Notes: generated by a model not told the origin, from the letters alone. Positions 7,398 through 16,800 are shown, counted from the stretch's first letter. The stretch is 64,000 bases of DNA from Comamonas odontotermitis (GCF_014207855.1 NZ_JACHKZ010000010.1:1-64000); one strand, 5' to 3'. Program-made: numbers and translations.

Positions 7398-8186
7398 TCA
7401 GTCCTGCCACTGGTACAGCGCCGGCTGCTTGTTCACAAAGCGCTGGATGGCCTCCTGGTGAAAGGCGCTTTCGCGGCACAGCGTCTGGGCAAGGGCCTCC
7501 TGCTGGAAAACCTCGGCGCGCTGACTTTCAAAGGAATGGTTCATCACGCGCTTGGTGTAGCCAATGGCTTCGGTCGGCGCATTGGCAAAGCGCTCGGCAA
7601 AGGCGATGGCATCGGCCAGCACATCCTCGCTCGTCAGCCGGTACGCCATACCCAACTGCCGTGCCTCTTCGGCTCCCACCACACGGGCGGTGAAGGCCAG
7701 TTCCTTGGCGGTCTGCAAGCCCACCAGGCGTGGCAGAAGGTGCATGGCACCCAGGTCCGGCACGAAACCGATCTTGGCAAACACGCAGCAGAACTTGGCG
7801 CTGGGCGCAGCCAGCACAAAATCGCCTGCCAGGGCAAGCGACAAGCCCGCGCCAAAGGCGCTGCCTTGCACGGCGGTGATAACGGGTTTTTCCAGGTCAA
7901 GCAGCTCGTCAAACCAGCGGTGCAGGCCCAGCATGCGGTTGCGGCTGTCAAACACGTCCTGCTTGCCTGCTACCGTGGCCTGCATGCTCTTGATGTCGCC
8001 ACCGGCGCAGAAATGGCCGCCCGCGCCAGTCAGTACCACAGCCTTGATGGCGCGGTCGTCACGAATCTGAGGCACGAGGCGGGTGAATTCCTCGCGCATG
8101 CTCTGGTCGAGCGCGTTGCGGGCTTCGGGGCGGTTCATGGTCAGCACGGCGGTGCTGCCGTGCATGGAGAGGATCAAAGATGTCAT
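7398..8186 (-). CDS. Enoyl-CoA hydratase/isomerase-family protein (crotonase)
   Basis: The 262-residue crotonase has its oxyanion-hole segment at about 53-66 (GAGGHFCAGGDIKSM), and GSAFGAGLSLALAGDFVLA at about 108-126 provides the second backbone NH. The position of the first catalytic Glu of classical enoyl-CoA hydratase appears to be replaced (AKFCCVFAKIGFVPD), while an Asp follows in the PDLGA turn. The exact reaction, hydratase or isomerase, is therefore uncertain. It lies 39 bp downstream of a Bug-type receptor gene on the same strand, so the two are probably one operon for uptake and CoA-linked catabolism of a carboxylate. Confidence 0.88.
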   Translation of the reverse strand: MTSLILSMHGSTAVLTMNRPEARNALDQSMREEFTRLVPQIRDDRAIKAVVLTGAGGHFCAGGDIKSMQATVAGKQDVFDSRNRMLGLHRWFDELLDLEKPVITAVQGSAFGAGLSLALAGDFVLAAPSAKFCCVFAKIGFVPDLGAMHLLPRLVGLQTAKELAFTARVVGAEEARQLGMAYRLTSEDVLADAIAFAERFANAPTEAIGYTKRVMNHSFESQRAEVFQQEALAQTLCRESAFHQEAIQRFVNKQPALYQWQD

Positions 8187-8225
8187 GGCGTGGCTTGGAG
8201 AGAAAAACGACTGCGCGGCGCAGAC

Positions 8226-9263
8226 TCATTCCGCCTTGATGTCAAGGCGCTTGGCAACAGGAATCCACCGTTCGCGCTCGGCAGTAATGAACTGGCCCCA
8301 TTCTGTGGCGCTTGCCGCAATCGGCTGGGCACCTATGCGACGCAGCTTGTCCTGCACATCGGGCTTGGCCAGCGACTGGTTGACGGCCAGGTTCATGCGA
8401 TCAATGGCGGCCTGCGGTGTGCCCTGGCGCGCCACCAGGCCGAACCACGCGCTTGCCTCGGTACCCGCAAAGCCCAGCTCGGCAAGCGTCGGTACATGGG
8501 GTATCTGCGGAAACCGCTGGTTGTCCAGCACCGCCAGCGGCACAATGCGGCCACTGATGGCCTGTTGCATCGAAGAGGGCAGTGCGTCGAACATGATGTC
8601 CACATTGCCGCCCATCATGCTGGTGATGGCCGGGGCGCTGCCTGCAAATGGCACATGCGTCACCTTGAAGCCCATGCGGTCGCTGGCAAATTCGCCTGCC
8701 AGATGGGTGATATTGCCGCTGCTGGCCGATCCCATGGTGAGCGGTTTGCCCTCTTTTTGCGCCTGCTGGGCCCTGGCGATCAAACCCTTGGCGTCCTGCA
8801 CGCCCAGATCCTTGCGGGTGACGAGCAGCAGTGGCGCCTTGCCCAGGCCCGCTACCGGCACAAAATCCTTGGCGGGGTCGTAGTTCATCTTGGCGTAGAT
8901 GGCACTGTTGATGACGAGTGGGGCGTTCGATCCGACGAAAAATGTCTGTCCATCGGCGGGGGCGCGCAGTACGGTTTCTGCAGCAATCATGCCTGCGGCG
9001 CCACCCTTGTTTTCGATGACGATAGCCTGGCCGCTGGCCTGCCCCACGTCCTGGGCCACAATGCGGGCAATCTGGTCGGCAGCGCCGCCAGCGGGGTAGG
9101 GCACCACCCAGCGCAGCGGGGCATCGGCGGCCTGGCTGTGCAGCGCCGTTGCGGCAATGGCAGCGCCTGCCGCAAAGCAGAAAGCGCGGTGCAGAAAATG
9201 GCGCCGCAAACGGCTCCGAAAATGGTTGTTGGGCACGATGTTTGTCTCCTGTCTGCTATGCAT
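8226..9263 (-). CDS. Bug-family periplasmic solute receptor (TctC-like)
   Basis: The 345-residue protein has a basic N-terminus and a hydrophobic signal segment (about residues 26-45, ending LHSQAADAP). The Bug/TctC pattern follows: RWVVPYPAGGAADQIARIV, then ENKGGAAGMIAAE and a long two-lobed binding domain. Such receptors capture carboxylates or aromatic acids in the periplasm, and in Burkholderiales are often orphans without membrane partners, as here. It is divergent from one crotonase gene and co-directional with another. The ligand is not predictable from sequence. Confidence 0.92.
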   Translation of the reverse strand: MHSRQETNIVPNNHFRSRLRRHFLHRAFCFAAGAAIAATALHSQAADAPLRWVVPYPAGGAADQIARIVAQDVGQASGQAIVIENKGGAAGMIAAETVLRAPADGQTFFVGSNAPLVINSAIYAKMNYDPAKDFVPVAGLGKAPLLLVTRKDLGVQDAKGLIARAQQAQKEGKPLTMGSASSGNITHLAGEFASDRMGFKVTHVPFAGSAPAITSMMGGNVDIMFDALPSSMQQAISGRIVPLAVLDNQRFPQIPHVPTLAELGFAGTEASAWFGLVARQGTPQAAIDRMNLAVNQSLAKPDVQDKLRRIGAQPIAASATEWGQFITAERERWIPVAKRLDIKAE

Positions 9264-9444
9264 GATGTAGCGCTGGCAGTGGCCTGCTCTTTTGGCGGTG
9301 AAGGCCGCAGTGGCTGCTGCACCTGCGACTACACTAGGCCGGTTTGTCAGTCGCGTCCAATATCAAATTGCTCTCAGCTGATATGCGTTGCAACAGGGGC
9401 TTTGCCCGTATGCTTGCAGGCAAACGATGCATGAGGAGCAAGCC

Positions 9445-10239
9445 ATGAGCGCATTCTTGAAGTACGAACAATCCGGCCATGTGGTCACCCTGACCATGTG
9501 CCAACCCGAGCGCCGCAACCCGCTGACCGGCAACACGGCAGTCGAAGAGTTTCTCGCCGCCATCGAGAAAATCCGTGCCGACAGCACGGTGCGCGCCGTC
9601 ATCCTGACGGGCGAGGGCCCAGCGTTCTCGTCCGGCGGCGATATCAAGACCATGCAGGAGCAGTCGTTTGGCGACGTGGACGGCATGCGCATCCGCGAAG
9701 ACTACCGCCAGGGAATCCAGCGCCTGCCACTGGCGCTGTTCAACCTGGAAGTGCCAACGATTGCCGCCGTGAACGGCCCTGCCGTCGGTGCAGGCCTCGA
9801 TCTGACCTGCATGTGCGACCTGCGCGTGGCGTCGGACAAGGCCAAGTTTGCCGAGAGCTTTGTGAAGGTCGGCATCATTCCGGGTGATGGCGGCGCCTGG
9901 CTGCTGCCGCGTGTGATCGGCATGTCGCGTGCTGCCGAGCTGTCGCTGACCGGCCGGATGATCGATGCTGCCACTGCGCTGCAATGGGGATTGGTGTCGC
10001 AGGTGGTGCCGCATGACGAACTGATGCCCGCTGCCCGCGCGCTGGCGGAGGAAATTGCCGCCAACCCGCCGCAAGTCACCCGCATGACGAAAAAGCTCAT
10101 GCGCGAGGGCATGCACCAAAGCCTGGCATCCATTCTGGAGCTGTCGGCCGCCTACCAGGCGCTGGCCCACCAGACGGCGGATCACCGCGAAGCGGTCAGC
10201 GCCTTTCTGGAAAAGCGCAAACCGGATTTCAAGGGCTGA
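9445..10239 (+). CDS. Enoyl-CoA hydratase-family protein (crotonase) 2
   Basis: The protein has 264 residues from an ATG preceded by GAGGAG; a longer frame back to 9388 has no ribosome site. Crotonase landmarks are present: GEGPAFSSGGDIKTMQEQ for the oxyanion hole, GPAVGAGLDLTCMCDLRVA, and AKFAESFVKVGIIPGDGGAW with an acidic residue in the turn that usually carries catalytic Glu/Asp. The C-terminal helices (VTRMTKKLMREGMHQSL) are typical. It is divergent from the Bug receptor. It probably works on a CoA ester in the same degradative theme, but the substrate is unknown. Confidence 0.88.
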   Translation: MSAFLKYEQSGHVVTLTMCQPERRNPLTGNTAVEEFLAAIEKIRADSTVRAVILTGEGPAFSSGGDIKTMQEQSFGDVDGMRIREDYRQGIQRLPLALFNLEVPTIAAVNGPAVGAGLDLTCMCDLRVASDKAKFAESFVKVGIIPGDGGAWLLPRVIGMSRAAELSLTGRMIDAATALQWGLVSQVVPHDELMPAARALAEEIAANPPQVTRMTKKLMREGMHQSLASILELSAAYQALAHQTADHREAVSAFLEKRKPDFKG

Positions 10240-10556
10240 AGCAGCCCGGCAAATGCAATACGCAATACCGGGCACAGCAAATTAAGCAGGAATAGCAAAC
10301 AGATGGCCGCTCAATGCGGCCATCTGTGGGGCCATCTGCGCTGCCGTCTACATTCTTGGGTATAGAGCGACTGAACGGCGTGCAGCCAGAGCTTGTGGCC
10401 TGGCCGCAGAGCCGGTTATGCAGCAATTGCGGAACCGGCTTCATGTGCGGGGTGGCCGCACGCCATGCAGCGCAAGCGAACGCAACTCCGCCGGCAGGCT
10501 TTTCGTGTCGCGGTTGGTCTGCGTTTGGCAGGCTCCTGGGTGCTGTGCAACGCCTC
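10240..10556. other. Intergenic region with one perfect hairpin
   Basis: About 317 bp lie between the convergent crotonase gene and the hypothetical gene downstream of lexA. Apart from the inverted repeat at 10300-10326, I see no gene, RNA or repeat. Confidence 0.5.
10300..10326. terminator. Perfect 11-bp inverted repeat, possible bidirectional terminator
   Basis: CAGATGGCCGC and GCGGCCATCTG flank the loop TCAAT. No real T tract follows on the plus strand. On the minus strand TTTGCTATT follows. It sits between convergent genes, which favours a terminator role. Confidence 0.45.
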
Positions 10557-11087
10557 TCAGCAGTGCTGGTGCTCCAGGCGCTCAAGCCGCTCCAGCTCGG
10601 CGCAGATGTCGGCCATGGTGCCTGTCATCGCCCAACGCATGCCACGCTCACGCTGCAAGCTGCCGGGTTTGGCCCAATAGCGTTTGATGGATGCATCATT
10701 GGCCGCCTGCGCGCTGCAGCGCTGCACTGACAGAAAGGCACGGCTTGCAGTTGCTGCAGCCGTGGTGGTGCGCCTGCGGCTGGCCGGTTTGCGCGGCAGG
10801 CGAATGCGGTCAATAGGGCGCTCAACAGGATCGGCAGGCTTCTCATCGGTCGCATCCAACAGGCTCAGTTGGCCGCTGGTGCTGCGCTGTGCAGTTGAGG
10901 CCGATGACGCAGCGGCAAAGCAGTGCACCTGGGCCCCATGCTGGCTGTCATTGGCAGCCCCGCTGTGGGCTTTGCGGCTGCGGCGGGCGGGTAAGCTGGT
11001 GATGGTGCGGCTTACCATGTGGAAGAGGGGCGAGCCGGCAACGAGAGAGAATGGCGCGAGGGCGCGCAGTGCGGCAGCGACGAGCAT
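10557..11087 (-). CDS. Hypothetical protein downstream of lexA
   Basis: The 176-residue ORF starts after a good AAGGAG ribosome site 5 bp before its ATG. Residues 1-25 are hydrophobic (MLVAAALRALAPFSLVAG), the middle is Ala/Ser/Arg-rich and probably disordered, and the C-terminus is more structured (KRYWAKPGSLQRERGMRW, then ICAELERLERLEH). I recognise no family. It lies on the lexA strand 125 bp downstream of lexA, so SOS co-expression is possible, though it does not resemble SulA. Moderate confidence comes mainly from the start signal and the ordered C-terminus. Confidence 0.5.
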   Translation of the reverse strand: MLVAAALRALAPFSLVAGSPLFHMVSRTITSLPARRSRKAHSGAANDSQHGAQVHCFAAASSASTAQRSTSGQLSLLDATDEKPADPVERPIDRIRLPRKPASRRRTTTAAATASRAFLSVQRCSAQAANDASIKRYWAKPGSLQRERGMRWAMTGTMADICAELERLERLEHQHC

Positions 11088-11212
11088 AGGAACTCCTTGT
11101 GTATGAGAACAGCAGGATTGCTCATAGCAGACGCTGGCCCCAGGGCCGTGAGATCGCTCCCCCGGCGCCCGCTACCTGAAGCTGCGTCGAATTTTTAGCG
11201 GTACAGGCTGGC

Positions 11213-11941
11213 TTACATCAGCATCGTGTTGCGGATCAGGCCAACGGCAATACCTTCAATCTCGAAAGGTTCGCCGGGCTGCACGACGATGGGCAGGTAA
11301 TCTGGGTTTTCGGCCAGCAGCTCGATTCCATCCTTGGTGCGTTGCAGGCGTTTGACGGTGACATCGTCTCCCAGGCGGGCCACGATGATTTGGCCGTTTC
11401 GCGCTTCACGCGTGGATTTGACGGCCAGCAGGTCGCCGTCCATGATGCCCGCATCGCGCATGGACATGCCCCGTACCTTGAGCAGGTAATCGGGTTGCTG
11501 CTGGAACAGGCTGCCTTCCACGCTGTAGGTCTGGTCGACATGCTCTTGCGCCAGTATGGGCGAGCCGGCTGAAACCCGGCCAATCAGGGGCAGCGACAGC
11601 GGCGCAAGTTCTTGCACGATACGGCCCACGCTGGCGGCCATGCTGGCAACCCCTGTGGAGAGGCCTGCCAGTGGCGAGGAAAACCGCGTGCCGCGTGCTG
11701 CGTTGATGGAGCGCACCGTGTCGTTGTTGAGACGGATGCCGCGCGAGGTACCACTGACCAGCTCAATCACACCTTTGCGGGCGAGGGCCTTCAAATGGTC
11801 TTCTGCCGAGTTGGCGGATTTGAAGCCCAGTTTGCTGGCGATTTCGGCACGGGTAGGGGGAGCACCGGTGCGCGAGATGGCGGTCTGGATCAGATCCAGA
11901 ATTTCTTGTTGGCGCGCGGTCAGTTTGGGTTGGTCTCGCAT
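11213..11941 (-). CDS. lexA: LexA repressor
   Basis: The SOS repressor and self-cleaving protease has 242 residues from the ATG at 11941, which is preceded by GGAGATCTT. A winged helix-turn-helix DNA-binding domain covers residues 1-70 ([15 protein letters not shown], then [20 protein letters not shown]). The cleavage site is the AG in [10 protein letters not shown]. The catalytic Ser is in [11 protein letters not shown] and the Lys follows about 38 residues later in DVTVKRLQ. The linker between domains is about 40 residues longer than in E. coli LexA. Two SOS boxes upstream indicate autorepression. It is divergent from an asparaginase gene. Confidence 0.97.
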   Translation of the reverse strand: MRDQPKLTARQQEILDLIQTAISRTGAPPTRAEIASKLGFKSANSAEDHLKALARKGVIELVSGTSRGIRLNNDTVRSINAARGTRFSSPLAGLSTGVASMAASVGRIVQELAPLSLPLIGRVSAGSPILAQEHVDQTYSVEGSLFQQQPDYLLKVRGMSMRDAGIMDGDLLAVKSTREARNGQIIVARLGDDVTVKRLQRTKDGIELLAENPDYLPIVVQPGEPFEIEGIAVGLIRNTMLM

Positions 11942-12001
11942 AAGATCTCCGTGTGATCTGTGGTGCCAAGCGCACTGCCAATGGGCTGTGCATTCAAACA
12001 C

Positions 12002-12017
12002 CTGTACATCAATCCAG
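12002..12017. promoter_or_regulatory. lexA: SOS box 1 (LexA operator)
   Basis: CTGTACATCAATCCAG matches the CTGT-N8-ACAG consensus with one mismatch (C for A). It is centred about 69 bp before the lexA ATG, in the lexA/asparaginase intergenic region. Confidence 0.8.
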
Positions 12018-12020
12018 TAC

Positions 12021-12036
12021 CTGTATTTTTAACCAG
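12021..12036. promoter_or_regulatory. lexA: SOS box 2 (LexA operator)
   Basis: CTGTATTTTTAACCAG matches the consensus with the same single mismatch as box 1, and starts 19 bp from it. It ends 20 bp before the asparaginase TTG start, so bound LexA would also cover that gene's promoter or leader. Confidence 0.8.
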
Positions 12037-12056
12037 TTTTTTCAGAGAGGCAAGCC

Positions 12057-13058
12057 TTGCAGCAAAAAATTTTGATCCTGGGCACTGGCGGTACCATTGC
12101 AGGCATGGCAGAAGACGCCGAGCGCCCGGGTAAATACCGGGCGGCTCAACTGTCGGTGGGCGCCCTGGCGGCAGCGATCCCCGGTATCGAAAAGGCTGCT
12201 GGAGGCAGTCTGGATGCGCAGCAGATTGCGCAAATTGATAGCAAGGACATGGACGAATCGGTGTGGTTGGCGCTGTTGCAGGCATGCGACAAGGCGCTGC
12301 GCGACGACACGGTCGCTGGCATCGTCATCACCCACGGTACCGATACGCTGGAGGAGACCGCCTGGTTTTTGCACAGTTGCCTGGGGCGCTTGCCCAAGCC
12401 TGTGGTGCTGACCTGCGCCATGCGCCCGGCCAATGCGCTGATGCCCGACGGGCCACAAAACCTCAAGGACGCCGTCTTCGCCGCTGCCGCGCGCAGCGCC
12501 TCGGGCGAGCCGTTGCTGACCGAGGTGGTTGCCGTCACCGGAGGCGGCGAATTGCACAGCGCGCGGTGGCTGCAAAAAGTGCATCCGCATCGGCTGATGG
12601 CTTTCTCATCAGGGGAGCAAGGCGCCATCGGCTGGGTGGGGGGGGATGGGGTGCGTCTGCGCGATGAACAGGTGCTCGGTGGCATGCCCGCGCCTGCTCA
12701 GGCAACTCTTGTCATGGCAAGTCTGCCTGCGCCCCAGGATTGGCCGTGGGTGGAAATCATCACCAGCCATGCAGGTGCGCGGGGCGTTGCAGTGGATGCC
12801 TTGGTGGCCCAGGGGGTGCAAGGCCTTGTGGTTGCTACGACGGGAGACGGTACGGTGCACTCTGCGTTACAACCGGCCCTGGCACGGGCGCGCAGCCAAG
12901 GGGTGGCCGTGTGGCGCAGCAGCCGCTGCAGTGACGGTGCCATCAGCGGCGCAGGGTTGCCGACGCGGGCCCAATTGGGCGCAGACGCTGCGGTGGCGAT
13001 CAATCCCTACAAAGCGCGCATCAGCCTGCAACTCGCCTTGCTGGGCGTTCTGCACTGA
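12057..13058 (+). CDS. L-asparaginase/glutaminase-family amidohydrolase (TTG start)
   Basis: This 333-residue asparaginase-type enzyme would hydrolyse asparagine to aspartate and ammonia. Its catalytic Thr is in GTGGTIAG (residues 9-16) and the second Thr-Asp pair is in HGTDTLEET (Thr95-Asp96). It has no signal peptide, so it is cytoplasmic. The start must be the TTG at 12057, after AGAGAGG: the next ATG (12105) would remove the catalytic motif. The gene faces lexA, with two LexA boxes just upstream. It overlaps or abuts the following glyoxalase-like gene, suggesting an operon. Confidence 0.9.
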   Translation: MQQKILILGTGGTIAGMAEDAERPGKYRAAQLSVGALAAAIPGIEKAAGGSLDAQQIAQIDSKDMDESVWLALLQACDKALRDDTVAGIVITHGTDTLEETAWFLHSCLGRLPKPVVLTCAMRPANALMPDGPQNLKDAVFAAAARSASGEPLLTEVVAVTGGGELHSARWLQKVHPHRLMAFSSGEQGAIGWVGGDGVRLRDEQVLGGMPAPAQATLVMASLPAPQDWPWVEIITSHAGARGVAVDALVAQGVQGLVVATTGDGTVHSALQPALARARSQGVAVWRSSRCSDGAISGAGLPTRAQLGADAAVAINPYKARISLQLALLGVLH

Positions 13059-13129
13059 TGGATAGTGCTATGAAAAATGAAGCTGTAGGTGTTTGTGCCT
13101 TGCGCTTTGCAAGCCAGAAATCACCAAAT

Positions 13130-13528
13130 ATGAGCAATCCACTGGGAGCCTGCGGCCTACACCACGTTGCCTTGATTGCATCGGACTATGCTCGCTCCAA
13201 GGCGTTCTATACCGATATTCTGGGCTGCACCGTGCTTGCCGAGGAATACCGCACCGCCCGCGATTCCTGGAAACTGGATCTGGCTGTACCCGGCGGCGGG
13301 CAACTGGAGTTGTTTTCTTTTCCATCACCCCCGCCCCGCGTGTCTCGGCCCGAAGCCTGCGGCCTGCGCCACCTCGCCATCGCCGTGCAGGCGGTGGAGG
13401 CCGCGCGCACTTACCTGGTTCTGCAAGGCGTGGAATGCGAAGAGATTCGCCGGGACGAGGCCACCGACAAGCGGTTCTTCTTTTTCAGCGACCCGGATGG
13501 GTTACCGCTGGAGATATACGAGATGTGA
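13130..13528 (+). CDS. VOC-family (glyoxalase I-like, YaeR-type) protein
   Basis: This 132-residue protein has two beta-alpha-beta-beta-beta modules typical of vicinal oxygen chelate enzymes: GLHHVALIASDYARSKAFY at the start, then GLRHLAIAVQAVEAA, and a final DPDGLPLEIYE carrying the usual metal-ligand Glu. The length agrees with the YaeR/SMU1112c branch. An upstream ATG at 13058 overlaps the asparaginase stop and would add 24 residues without family similarity, so I prefer 13130. Neither start has a strong ribosome site. It is probably translationally linked to the asparaginase gene; the substrate is unknown. Confidence 0.82.
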   Translation: MSNPLGACGLHHVALIASDYARSKAFYTDILGCTVLAEEYRTARDSWKLDLAVPGGGQLELFSFPSPPPRVSRPEACGLRHLAIAVQAVEAARTYLVLQGVECEEIRRDEATDKRFFFFSDPDGLPLEIYEM

Positions 13529-13617
13529 TGGAGCGCGTTTGCCTGCGCTCAGGCCAGAGCGGGTTACCCACCCCGGTGATGTGCAGCAGGGGGATTCAGG
13601 CGCAATGTTTTGCCTGG

Positions 13618-13860
13618 TTATTCAGCTTCAGCCGCGGGGCGTCCATCGCGTACGGCTGCTACGACGATACCCACGGCGCACACTGCAAAAAGGATGCCCG
13701 TCGGAATACCTCCAATGGTGGTCATCAACCATCCGTAGATTTCGGAGAGTAGGCCAATGATGCGATTGCCACTGCGGGTGCTGAGCTTGTTGCCAATGAA
13801 GGCATTGAATGAGAGCACTGCAAACACCAGTGCCAAAAAGGCCGTGACGATCCACTTCAT
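13618..13860 (-). CDS. Small two-helix membrane protein of unknown function
   Basis: The 80-residue protein has hydrophobic segments at about residues 3-22 and 42-70 (GWLMTTIGGIPTGILFAV), separated by a polar stretch (NKLSTRSGNR). An AAGGA site precedes the ATG. No family is recognised. It stands alone between the VOC gene and adk, convergent with the former. Confidence 0.65.
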   Translation of the reverse strand: MKWIVTAFLALVFAVLSFNAFIGNKLSTRSGNRIIGLLSEIYGWLMTTIGGIPTGILFAVCAVGIVVAAVRDGRPAAEAE

Positions 13861-14005
13861 GCCATTGGGTCCTTGTTATGTGAATTGAATGGGGCAGGGA
13901 GCATTTCCGCCAAAACTTAACGTGGTTATTAAAACAGATTGCGATGCAAAAGGGCGGCGCCAACGCCGAACCGTTGTGTAGCTGCCATCAAGCAGGACAA
14001 TAAAA

Positions 14006-14033
14006 AAGCCACTATCAAAAAAGATAGTGGCTT
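14006..14033 (-). terminator. adk: Rho-independent terminator of adk
   Basis: AAGCCACTATC and GATAGTGGCTT form an 11-bp perfect stem with a six-base loop. On the minus strand it is followed by TTTTTTA, about 70 bp after the adk stop. Confidence 0.85.
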
Positions 14034-14103
14034 GCCTTGCCGTATGGGCGCTGGATGTTTCAAAGCCTAAGGCGCCAAGGCTCGCATCGTTTGCGGTGTG
14101 AAA

Positions 14104-14775
<672 letters not shown>

Positions 14776-14793
14776 TTAGAAAACTTGCACGGC

Positions 14794-14819
14794 AAAAGCG
14801 GGCTGCCAAGCCCGCTTTT
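14794..14819. terminator. Hairpin terminator between kdsB and adk
   Basis: AAAAGCGGGCT and AGCCCGCTTTT form an 11-bp perfect stem with a four-base loop. It lies about 190 bp beyond the kdsB stop and just ahead of adk. It could terminate kdsB transcription on the minus strand. Confidence 0.65.
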
Positions 14820-15011
14820 ACACAAAAAAACTGGGCTTGAGCATATCACGCATCGGGGGATTGTCACCAAAATGCAAGCTAATGTAGTGTCTCCGAATGT
14901 GCAATATTACCTTGCCTTGAAACGTGCTCTCAGCATGCACCGCCTTGCTTACGAGGCGCTTGCATGTCGGTATTTCAGCACTTCATATCGCAGTGGGCAG
15001 ACTGCGTGCCG

Positions 15012-15812
15012 TTATACCTGCGACGCGAAGATCTGGCGCACGCGCAGCAGGTCTTCGGGAGTATCAACGCCTGCGCCGGGGTGGCTTTGTGTGATGTGCA
15101 CGGCAATGCGGTAGCCGTGCCAGAGAGCCCGCAGCTGCTCCAGTGCCTCGATCTGCTCGGTAGGTGCCTGCGCGAGCGTGGGGAAGGTCTGCAGAAAACT
15201 GGCGCGGTAGCTGTACAGGCCCATGTGGTGCAGGGGGGCGAAGCCGGTTGTGGTGGTGGCATTGGGGTTCTTCCACCAGCTTGCATTGACGTGCTCGCGT
15301 CCCCAGGGAATGGGTGCACGGCTGAAGTAGGCGGCCAGACCTTTGGCATCGAGCACCACTTTGACCACGTTCGGGTTGAGCAGCGATTCCAGGTTGGCCA
15401 CAGGGTGCGCCACAGTGCCCATGCTGGCTTCTGGCCGGTCGGTCAAAAGCTGTGCCACGGCGTCGATCAGGCCGGGGGCCACCAGCGGCTCGTCGCCTTG
15501 CACATTGACGACGATATCGTCCCCCGACAGGCCGAGCCGTTCACAGGCTTCGGCAAGGCGGTCGCTGCCGCTCGGGTGGTTTGCAGAGGTGAGTACGGCT
15601 TGCACGCCATGTTGTTTGCAGGCATCCAGAATGCGCGCATCATCGGCTGCCACCACCACCCGCTGGGCATTGCTTTGCTGGGCACGTTGGGCCACGCGAA
15701 CCACCATGGGCAGGCCACCGATATCAGCCAGGGGCTTACCCGGCAGGCGCGATGACGCCATGCGCGAGGGGATCAATACAGTGAAGGGCGCGGAGCTGTG
15801 GACGGTTGCCAT
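15012..15812 (-). CDS. kdsB: 3-deoxy-manno-octulosonate cytidylyltransferase
   Basis: The enzyme activates Kdo with CTP to make CMP-Kdo for lipopolysaccharide core synthesis. The protein has 266 residues from the ATG at 15812; the longer frame adds an 18-residue non-homologous leader. Landmarks are [18 protein letters not shown] at the N-terminus (nucleotide-binding), [15 protein letters not shown] with the metal-binding Asp, and [12 protein letters not shown] and [13 protein letters not shown] later. The gene order with Trm112, lpxK and exbBD is the normal Burkholderiales envelope cluster, here interrupted by the split gene at 15914-16581. Confidence 0.97.
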   Translation of the reverse strand: MATVHSSAPFTVLIPSRMASSRLPGKPLADIGGLPMVVRVAQRAQQSNAQRVVVAADDARILDACKQHGVQAVLTSANHPSGSDRLAEACERLGLSGDDIVVNVQGDEPLVAPGLIDAVAQLLTDRPEASMGTVAHPVANLESLLNPNVVKVVLDAKGLAAYFSRAPIPWGREHVNASWWKNPNATTTTGFAPLHHMGLYSYRASFLQTFPTLAQAPTEQIEALEQLRALWHGYRIAVHITQSHPGAGVDTPEDLLRVRQIFASQV

Positions 15813-15913
15813 GGTGTGCCGGGTGGAGAGGGGCGAAACAAAAAGGGCTGCACCCAACGGATGCAACCCAGAGGCGAAGAGCCATTGTAGCGAGGGGGGC
15901 GATGGCTCCCAGG

Positions 15914-16147
15914 TCAGGGAATGATGGCTGGTGTTGGCGCGTTGCTGGCAGGCACACTCACCGCATCGGGAGCGAGCAGTATTTTTTCGACGGCGCGCAG
16001 CTTCCTGGCATCGATGGCCTCGCGCAGGCGGGGCAACAAGGCGACCAAGCCTTCGTAACCCTGGGCTTTCTCCACCGCCAGCTGCAAGCGAAAGCCCTTG
16101 AGGCCCAACTCGCCCACCAGCTGGCCGACGATGGCATAGGCTTTCAT
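15914..16147 (-). CDS. C-terminal fragment of a split gene
   Basis: The 77-residue ORF begins [18 protein letters not shown] and is mostly helical and Ala/Leu-rich with a loose C-terminus. Its ATG overlaps the stop of the upstream ORF (ATGA at 16144-16147). Removing one copy of the 38-bp tandem repeat at 16171-16246 puts this ORF in frame with the upstream ORF (bridge residues VSDPTDRY, then MKAYAI), so it is the 3' half of one ancestral gene. It may still be made by translational coupling. No family is recognised. Confidence 0.6.
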   Translation of the reverse strand: MKAYAIVGQLVGELGLKGFRLQLAVEKAQGYEGLVALLPRLREAIDARKLRAVEKILLAPDAVSVPASNAPTPAIIP

Positions 16148-16581
16148 ATAGCGATCCGTTGGATCACTAACCTGGACGGGCGCAGTGGCATGCCGCGCGG
16201 CTTGCTGGCCTGGACGGGCGCAGTGGCATGCCGCGCGGCTTGCTGGCGCTCGTCTGCCAAAGAGGCCACAGGAGCCGGGGCGGTGGCCGCAGGCGCTGTA
16301 GCTGCAGGCTGCGAAGGCGTTGGATGGGAGAGCCAGCTGCCCATTTCGCCGCTCTGGGCTGGGCGCAGCAATTCCAGCAGGCCCTGCTGGATCAGCAGCT
16401 TGATGTCTTCAAGCAGTTGCAGGCGACCCGTGTTGCCAGGGAGCAGCTCAATGACTTGCTCGACGCTTTTGTTGCCATCGAACAGGATGAACGCGGTACG
16501 CATGCGCGGAGGCAGGACGGGGTCGCGTGCCCGTAGCGCCTCAAGGCCTTTGTCGGTCTTTTTCAGGATGAGGGTTTGCAT
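16144..16581 (-). CDS. N-terminal fragment of a split gene (frameshift by 38-bp duplication)
   Basis: The 145-residue ORF starts [19 protein letters not shown] and carries a small helical domain ([20 protein letters not shown], then [19 protein letters not shown]) of the kind seen in PATAN/winged-helix-like regulatory proteins; that likeness is only an impression. A Pro/Ala linker follows. The last about 20 residues come from the second repeat copy read out of the ancestral frame. With a single repeat copy the protein would continue into the downstream ORF, for an intact product of about 214 residues. No characterised homologue is recognised. Confidence 0.6.
   Translation of the reverse strand: MQTLILKKTDKGLEALRARDPVLPPRMRTAFILFDGNKSVEQVIELLPGNTGRLQLLEDIKLLIQQGLLELLRPAQSGEMGSWLSHPTPSQPAATAPAATAPAPVASLADERQQAARHATAPVQASKPRGMPLRPSRLVIQRIAI
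16171..16246. repeat. Perfect 38-bp tandem direct duplication
   Basis: The units 16171-16208 and 16209-16246 are identical, each starting CCTGGACGGGCGCAG and ending GCGGCTTGCTGG. Because 38 is not a multiple of three, the duplication shifts the reading frame of the host gene. Confidence 0.95.
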
Positions 16582-16800
16582 GGCAATTCGCTGTCGATGA
16601 AAAAGCCATACCGCTGGTAACAGACGGTTGGATGTGTCACGAAAATGTCAGCGAATTGTGACCAGCTGGAAAAAACTGTGTACTAGGGATTTACCTGACC
16701 GCTATTTTTCCTATGAAAGTAGTGAGGCCCATACCCTCACTCCGGGAGCAGCCTGGCGGCGTGCTGCCTGGGTAGGTATCCAATATAGGTATCCCGCAGC

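Noticed and set aside
7380-9434. A 684-codon plus-strand frame across the crotonase and Bug receptor genes
   Set aside because: It is a complementary-strand shadow; the minus-strand genes have clear families and signals.
10557-11087. A SulA-like cell-division inhibitor downstream of lexA
   Set aside because: No SulA sequence features could be seen, so only an unknown protein is reported.
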